Of a DNA stretch of 64,000 nt, positions 58,990 through 64,000 are shown one piece after another. Where the stretch lies: NCBI RefSeq assembly GCF_042682915.1, contig NZ_JBHUIW010000028.1, forward strand, positions 9,043 to 73,042, in the 5' to 3' direction. Each line of letters opens with the position of its first letter. Position 1 is the stretch's first letter. The notes beneath the pieces were generated by a model. The model ran no database searches and had not been told where the DNA came from. It saw nothing but the letters and a program-made list of their open reading frames with translations. The position numbers and the translations under genes were made by a program. This DNA is from Rhodoplanes azumiensis. GTDB taxonomy: Bacteria > Pseudomonadota > Alphaproteobacteria > Rhizobiales > Xanthobacteraceae.

Positions 58990-61050
58990 TCAGGCCGGCG
59001 TGGCGGCCTGCTCCAGGCCGGCCGTGACGAAGTTCACGGCCTGGGGCGCCGTCACGGCGGCGAGAATTTTTTCCATGATGCGGAAATAGCCGAGGTCGAC
59101 GGTGCCCTCCGCCGTCCCCTCGACCGTGCCGGCCGGATCGGCCGGGTCGAGCGTGAGGTCGAAGCCCTCGCCGGCGTAGCGGAGGCGCGCCCCCGCGGCC
59201 GGAACCTCGAGCCGCACCACGCGCCCGGCGAAGCGCCCGACCATGCGCAGGCCGTCGTCGAAGCGCTCCAGGACGAAGCCGTCGCGCTGGGGCGCGTCGT
59301 CGAAGGCGGTCCGGCTGCCGAAGAACATCGGCTTCACCAGATAAGGGCCGCCGTCCTCCGGGCACAGCACGTCGCAGGTGCCGCACTCGTTGCAGGCGTC
59401 CGCGAAGGTGCCGATCTGCCGCGGCTTCTGCAGCACGAGCGTGCCGATCGGCTCGGCCATCCAGCCGTCCGCGGTCTTCATCAGCCGCTCGATCGGCGTC
59501 TCGCCCGGCGGGATCGCGAAGGTGAAGTTCGCGTCGTTCGGGCACACCGGGATGCACTTGTCGCAGGTGAGGCAGTCGAACAGCACGAGGTTGGAGTTGA
59601 TCTTCTTGGGCGGCGTCGAATGCTCGGCCGCATCGTAGCGGGAGCTCGCCGCCACCTGCGCCGCATAGGCGGCCGTGTTGAGGAGCCGCGCCGCCGAGAC
59701 CCAAGGCGCGAAGGCGTCGCCCGCCGCGGTGCGCAGATCGCCGCCGGCCGCGAGCGCCGCCTTGCAGGTCGCGACCCGCTCGGGCGAGAGCCCGAGCTCG
59801 TCGAGCGCCGCCTCCGCCTTGCCGAAGGCCTTGATCACGTAGGTGTCGATGTCGTCGGCGCCGAGCTCCGCCATCCGGGAGGTCAAGACCTGGAAGAACC
59901 GGTAGCCGCGTCGGTAGCCGCCGGGTTTCAGGAAATTCGTGCACACCGTGACGGGCGTCAGCCCGAGCGCCACGGCGTCGGCGAAGTTTCCTTCGTCGAT
60001 GCCGGCCGAGAAGGAGATCGGGAAGCGGTCGCCGAACACCTTGCGGAAGCGGTCGACCAGCGCGATCGCGATCGGGTGCAGGGGCGGGCCCGACAGATAC
60101 ATGTTCGTCTCGGCGGACGAGAAGAAGCTCTTGTGGTTCTTCACCACCAGCGTGTTGGAGAACTTCACGCCGAAGCGCCGCCCGAGCTTTTCCGCGAGAA
60201 CGCCGAGCCGGTCGACGAAGCCCGTCACCTGCGTCCAGGTCGCGTCCTTGTCGAAGGCGGCGTCCGGCACGGTCAGCTCGGTGTAGCCGAGCCTGTCGCG
60301 CAGGAGTGCCGTGAGCTGGTCACGTCCGAGCAGCGTCGGGTTCAGCTTGACGATCACGTCGATCCCGACCTCCTCCAGCAGGAACGCCGCGATCTTCTCG
60401 ATCTCCTCGGGCGGGCAGCCGTGGAAGGTCGACAGCGTCAGCGTGTCGGAGAGGCGGGTCGGGAAGGCGAGGTCGCGGAAGCGCGCCCATTCGTCCGGGA
60501 TCTCGGCCCGCAGCTTCTCGACGACTGCGCTCGCGTCCATCATGCCGGCCATGAAGGCGCGCACCCGCTCGGACCGGATGCCGGCGAGGTCGTAGCCGAC
60601 GCTCATGTCGAACACGGTCTCGTCGAGCCCGGTGACGACGCCGTCGGCCTTCAGCATCTCGATCAGCATCGACGCCTTCACGTACTCCTCGAGCGACTGC
60701 TCGAGGGTGAGCTCCTGCGACCACTCGACGTTGAAGCCGACCGTCTCGACGTCGATGCAGGGGCGCGTGAGCTCCAGCCGGTCCTTGATCTGGACGGTTT
60801 TCAGCTCGATCACGCGCCCGCCGGCGAGCCACGACGAGACGATGTTCTGCGCCATCTGGGTGTGCGGCCCGGCGGCCGGCCCGAACGGCGTCGCGACGCG
60901 GCGGCCGTGGAACGACACCGACAGGTCGCGTCCAGGCGTCGCCTGCACGAAGAACTTTTGGGGCAGATCGAACGCCGAGCGCCGGAGGGCGAGTTCGCGG
61001 AAGAGGCGCGTGACGAGCACGCCGAGCGGAATGGGGACCAGATCGACCAT
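58990..61050 (-). CDS. YgfK-like iron-sulfur protein lacking the FAD/NAD(P) module
   Basis: 686 residues. From about 20 to 430 it matches the N-terminal TIM-barrel part of Escherichia coli YgfK (dihydropyrimidine-dehydrogenase/selenate-reductase-like), e.g. GPAAGPHTQMAQNIVSSWLA, GGRVIELKTVQI, RPCIDVETVGFN, LSTFHGCPPEEIEKIA and VKLNPTLLG. Residues ~500-600 hold two [4Fe-4S] motifs (CLTCDKCIPVCPNDANF and CNECGTCDVLCPEDGGPYL) that match YgfK's C-terminal ferredoxin part. The ~350-residue flavin/NAD(P)H domain between them in YgfK (about 1030 residues) is absent. Probably an oxidoreductase using an external electron partner. Substrate unknown. Confidence 0.85.
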   Translation of the reverse strand: MVDLVPIPLGVLVTRLFRELALRRSAFDLPQKFFVQATPGRDLSVSFHGRRVATPFGPAAGPHTQMAQNIVSSWLAGGRVIELKTVQIKDRLELTRPCIDVETVGFNVEWSQELTLEQSLEEYVKASMLIEMLKADGVVTGLDETVFDMSVGYDLAGIRSERVRAFMAGMMDASAVVEKLRAEIPDEWARFRDLAFPTRLSDTLTLSTFHGCPPEEIEKIAAFLLEEVGIDVIVKLNPTLLGRDQLTALLRDRLGYTELTVPDAAFDKDATWTQVTGFVDRLGVLAEKLGRRFGVKFSNTLVVKNHKSFFSSAETNMYLSGPPLHPIAIALVDRFRKVFGDRFPISFSAGIDEGNFADAVALGLTPVTVCTNFLKPGGYRRGYRFFQVLTSRMAELGADDIDTYVIKAFGKAEAALDELGLSPERVATCKAALAAGGDLRTAAGDAFAPWVSAARLLNTAAYAAQVAASSRYDAAEHSTPPKKINSNLVLFDCLTCDKCIPVCPNDANFTFAIPPGETPIERLMKTADGWMAEPIGTLVLQKPRQIGTFADACNECGTCDVLCPEDGGPYLVKPMFFGSRTAFDDAPQRDGFVLERFDDGLRMVGRFAGRVVRLEVPAAGARLRYAGEGFDLTLDPADPAGTVEGTAEGTVDLGYFRIMEKILAAVTAPQAVNFVTAGLEQAATPA

Positions 61051-61251
61051 GGCGCCGAAGCTCGCCGCACCGCGGCCGGACCGCAAGTCGGGCGACTACG
61101 GACCGGGAAAACCTCGCATCCGTAAGGGCTTCGCGGTGGCGCGAAATCGTCTTGCGGGGCCCCGCACGCGAATACCGGAGCGGCGTCCCCGGCATGGCGG
61201 CGCGCTCTCCCCCGTGTTGCCGGCCGGGGGAGGCGCCGTTAGCGTTCAGCC

Positions 61252-62922
61252 ATGACCGCGCCCACCCCCGCCGCCCCGCCGCCCCTGTCCCCCGGGGGAA
61301 CGCCGCGCGGAGCCTTCGCGCCGTTCCGGCATCGCGACTTCACGGTGCTGTGGAGCGCGACCGTGATCAGCAATGTGGGCGTGTGGATGTATAACGCAGC
61401 CGCCGGCTGGCTGATCGCCGTGCTCGACCCGCAGCCCCTGACCGTCTCGCTGGTCCAGGTCGCGACCATGCTGCCGATGGCGCTGGTGGCGCTGCCGGCC
61501 GGCGCGCTCGCCGACATCGTCGACCGCCGCCGGCTCCTGATCGTCGTCCAGGCCGCCACCATGGCGGCGTCCGCCCTGCTCGGGCTGATCGTGCTCGCAG
61601 GCCTCGCGACGCCCGCCCTGGTGCTCGCCTTCACGTTCGCGGCCGGCGTCGGCGCCGCCATGGTGGCGCCGGCCTGGCAGGCCGTGGTGCCGCAGCTGGT
61701 GCCCAAGGCGGACCTGCCGAGCGCCGTCGCGCTCAACAGCGTCGGCATCAACATCAGCCGGGCGCTCGGCCCGGCGCTGGCCGGCCTCGCCATCGCGGCG
61801 CTCGGCCTCGCCGCGCCGTTCCTGATCAACGCTCTCGGCTTCGTGCTGGTGATCGGCGCGCTCGTCTGGTGGCGGCGCAAGCCGGCCCGCGCCAGCCAGC
61901 TCCCGGCCGAGCGCTTCGGCAACGCCGTCCGGACCGGCCTGCGGCATGCGCGGCGCAACCCGCATCTGCGCGCGACGCTCGCCCGCAGCCTCGGCTTCTT
62001 CGTCTGCGCCTCGGCCTACTGGGCGCTGCTGCCGCTGATCGCCCGCGACCTCGTCGCCGGCGGGCCGCAACTCTACGGCCTGATGCTCGGCGCCATCGGG
62101 GTCGGCGCGCTTCTCGGTGCGCTCGCGCTGCCGCGCCTGAAGGCGCGGCTCGGCGCCGATCGGCTGGTCGCGGCGGCGACGCTGGCCACCGCTGCGGCGC
62201 TCGTCCTGTTCGCGCTCGCCCGGCATCCTGCCGTGGCACTGGCGGCGAGCGTGCTGGCCGGTGCGGCGTGGATCCAGGTGCTGTCGAGCCTCAACGTCTC
62301 GGCCCAGGTGGCGCTGCCCGACTGGGTGCGCGGCCGCGGGCTGGCCGTGTTCGTCACCGTGATGTCGGCCGCCATGACGCTCGGCAGCCTCCTGTGGGGA
62401 AAGCTCGCCGGGCTGATCGGCCTGTCGCTCGCGCTGGTCGTCGCGGCCGCCGGCTTGGTGGCCGCCATTCCCCTGACCCGGCGCGCAAAACTGCAGACCG
62501 GGCTCGGCGTCGATCTCTCCCCCTCGATGCACTGGCCGCAGCCGGTGCTGTCGCAGGAGGTCGCCCCCGACCGTGGCCCCGTGATGGTCAGCGTCGAGTA
62601 TCGCATCGACCCGAAGGACCGCGAGGCCTTCCTGGAGAAGCTCGCCGTGATGGAGCACGAGCGCCGCCGCGACGGCGCCTATGCGTGGGGCCTGTTCGAC
62701 GACGCCGCGACCGAGGGCCGCTATGTCGAGACCTTCATGGTCGAGTCCTGGCTCGAGCATCTGCGCCAGCACGAGCGCATCACGCGCGCCGCCCGTGCCC
62801 TCCAGGACGAGATCCGCACCCTCCTGCGCCCCGGCTACCCGACCGTGACGCATCTGATCGCGACCGATCTGCCGCGCGGCACCGCGCGGCCCGAGGAGGA
62901 CGACGGCGCCGCCGCCGCTTAA
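61252..62922 (+). CDS. MFS exporter with C-terminal ABM-like domain (MFS_3 type)
   Basis: 556 residues. About 12 membrane helices in the first ~420 residues (FRHRDFTVLWSATVISNVG, VALPAGALADIVDRRRLL, ALNSVGINISRALGPALAG), typical of the EntS-like MFS_3 family. Residues ~445-535 (VMVSVEYRIDPKDREAFLEK, GLFDDAATEGRYVETFMVES, HERITRAARALQDE) form a ferredoxin-like antibiotic-biosynthesis-monooxygenase-type domain often fused in this family. Convergent with the next gene; the stop codons overlap. Confidence 0.88.
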   Translation: MTAPTPAAPPPLSPGGTPRGAFAPFRHRDFTVLWSATVISNVGVWMYNAAAGWLIAVLDPQPLTVSLVQVATMLPMALVALPAGALADIVDRRRLLIVVQAATMAASALLGLIVLAGLATPALVLAFTFAAGVGAAMVAPAWQAVVPQLVPKADLPSAVALNSVGINISRALGPALAGLAIAALGLAAPFLINALGFVLVIGALVWWRRKPARASQLPAERFGNAVRTGLRHARRNPHLRATLARSLGFFVCASAYWALLPLIARDLVAGGPQLYGLMLGAIGVGALLGALALPRLKARLGADRLVAAATLATAAALVLFALARHPAVALAASVLAGAAWIQVLSSLNVSAQVALPDWVRGRGLAVFVTVMSAAMTLGSLLWGKLAGLIGLSLALVVAAAGLVAAIPLTRRAKLQTGLGVDLSPSMHWPQPVLSQEVAPDRGPVMVSVEYRIDPKDREAFLEKLAVMEHERRRDGAYAWGLFDDAATEGRYVETFMVESWLEHLRQHERITRAARALQDEIRTLLRPGYPTVTHLIATDLPRGTARPEEDDGAAAA

Positions 62923-63896
62923 GGCGCGACCGCCAGGATCACCTTGCCCGTGGTGGCGCGGTCCCGCAGCGCCGAAAGTGCCGCCGGGAGATCGTCGAAG
63001 CCGAACACGGCGCCGACATGCGGGCGGATTTTTCCGTGCGCGGCGAGGTCGGACAGGCGGGCACCGACCCGCGCCAGCATCGGCCCGTCGTGGTCGGGAT
63101 GGAAGTAGACGCCGATCGCCGCGAGGCGCCGCAGCAGCAGCCGGTTGGCCGGGATCTGCGGGATCGTCCCGCCGGAGAAGCCGGTGACCAGCAGGCGGCC
63201 GCCCCAGGCGAGCAGGCGCAGCAGATCCTTGCCCTCGCCGCCGACCGAGTCGAGCAGCACGTCGACGCCGCGCCCGTCGGTCGCAGCGATGACCGCGTCG
63301 GCGAGTGGCGTCGTGCGGTAGTCGATCGCGACATCGGCGCCGTGCTGTTTCACCAGGGCGCATTTGTCGGGGCCGCCCGCCGCGGCGAGCACGACGGCGC
63401 CGAGCGCCTTCGCCACCTCGATCGCCGCGAGCCCGACGCCGCCGGCCGCGGCCGTGATCAGCACGGTCTCGCCCGGCCGCACGACCGTGCTCTCGGTCAG
63501 CGCGACGAGCGCCGTGGTGGTGACGATCGGCAGCGCCGCGGCTTCGGCCGGCGCCAGCCCGTCCGGCACCCGCATCGCCAGGACTTCGCGTAGCACGGCG
63601 TAGTCCGCGAAAGCGCCGGTCTCGACCTTGCCGGCGACCCGCGTGCCGACCGGGATCGTCACGCCCGCGCCCACCGCCGCGACGGTGCCGGCGAGCTCCT
63701 GCCCCATGGTGAAGGGTCGCGCCGGGCGCACCTGATAACGGTCGTCCGCCATCAAGAGGTCGGCGAAGTTCAGCGCCGCCGCCTCGACCCGCACCAGCAT
63801 CTCGCCCGGTCCCGGCTCGGGCCGCGGCACCGCGCCGAGCGCGAGCCCGTCGATCCCCGGCGCGAGCGAGCGCCAGGCGCGCATCGTGGTGGTCAT
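62919..63896 (-). CDS. NADPH:quinone oxidoreductase-like (MDR family, zinc-free)
   Basis: 325 residues from ATG 63896. Medium-chain reductase fold: VEAAALNFADLLMADDRYQV, GQELAGTVAAVGAGV, ETVLITAAAGGVGLAAIEVAKALGA (nucleotide site, given in part) and VDVLLDSVGGEG. No zinc-ligand cysteines are seen, as in quinone oxidoreductases. Upstream in-frame residues to 63923 look non-coding. Nothing is recognised from 63897 to the window end. Confidence 0.9.
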   Translation of the reverse strand: MTTTMRAWRSLAPGIDGLALGAVPRPEPGPGEMLVRVEAAALNFADLLMADDRYQVRPARPFTMGQELAGTVAAVGAGVTIPVGTRVAGKVETGAFADYAVLREVLAMRVPDGLAPAEAAALPIVTTTALVALTESTVVRPGETVLITAAAGGVGLAAIEVAKALGAVVLAAAGGPDKCALVKQHGADVAIDYRTTPLADAVIAATDGRGVDVLLDSVGGEGKDLLRLLAWGGRLLVTGFSGGTIPQIPANRLLLRRLAAIGVYFHPDHDGPMLARVGARLSDLAAHGKIRPHVGAVFGFDDLPAALSALRDRATTGKVILAVAP

Positions 63897-64000
63897 GCAA
63901 GTCCTCGCAAGCTCCGGGCCCACCGTCCGTCATGCGCGGGCTCGACCCACGGCTGTCCGGCACGGATTGTGCTTGAAGAGGTGCACGGCATTGATTCTGC

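Noticed and set aside
61246..63963. 905-codon minus-strand frame across the MFS gene and out of frame with the oxidoreductase
   Set aside because: Shadow frame; both real genes have full family motifs.

Overview
The window is GC-rich (roughly 70 percent by eye) alphaproteobacterial chromosome, most likely from a purple non-sulfur phototroph of the Hyphomicrobiales. A bacteriochlorophyll/reaction-centre photosynthesis gene cluster fills the first 18 kb. An Irr protein with a heme-regulatory GCPWH motif sits next to fabA-fabB-fabI, and the pairs DUF1036-pyk and helicase-S4-fdxA-carD are arranged as in that order. A Rhodoplanes/Rhodopseudomonas-like organism fits, but the genus is an inference. 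No rRNA, tRNA, CRISPR array or insertion sequence was recognised.

Layout. 1-3140 (minus strand): bchG (cut by the window edge), the redox repressor ppsR and its B12-type anti-repressor ppaA/aerR. 3141-3441 is a divergent control region with candidate sigma70 promoters and PpsR-like operators. 3442-18211 (plus): bchF-bchN-bchB-bchH-bchL-bchM-lhaA-puhA-puhB-puhC-orf100-acsF-puhE. It is nearly gap-free with many ATGA overlaps, so probably one long transcription unit. It makes Mg-protoporphyrin, methylates it, closes the E ring aerobically (AcsF), reduces the D ring in the dark (DPOR, BchLNB), hydrates the vinyl group (BchF), and assembles reaction centre and LH1 (LhaA, PuhA-E).

18.2-28 kb: a Uma2-like nuclease, rpmB, a DUF3108 exported protein, a large SUV3/MgpS-like RNA helicase with a disordered tail, an S4 RNA-binding protein, fdxA, and a CarD regulator carrying a long Lys-rich pentapeptide-repeat N-terminal extension behind a promoter, dyad and terminator. 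Then a PACE-type membrane protein, a TIR-domain protein, a CorA/ZntB-like channel, fabI, fabB, fabA and irr. 35-42 kb: small hypotheticals, a D-2-hydroxyacid dehydrogenase, and a three-gene catabolic set (cysteine-less Asp/Glu-racemase-fold protein, flavin monooxygenase, tricarboxylate-type binding protein). 42-48 kb: two methyl-accepting chemotaxis proteins, each with a CtrA-like TTAM-N7-TTAM site near its promoter, a D-threonine-aldolase-like enzyme and a zinc ribbon. 48.5-56 kb: rpmJ, a TPR protein, gckA-DUF1036-pyk, small conserved proteins and an HpcH/HpaI CoA-ester lyase. The enzymes at 36 kb, 50-53 kb and 55 kb could link glyoxylate, glycerate, phosphoenolpyruvate and pyruvate. 56-64 kb: a hybrid histidine kinase coupled to a phosphate-type binding protein, a YgfK-like iron-sulfur protein lacking the FAD/NAD module, an MFS exporter and a quinone oxidoreductase.

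Most promising for novelty: the carD locus (leader terminator, dyad over the -10, histone-H1-like repeat extension, internal start), the minimal YgfK-like protein, the binding-protein/hybrid-kinase pair, the solitary TIR protein and the CxxC-bearing N-terminus of BchL. No single locus is clearly a complete undescribed system from sequence alone.
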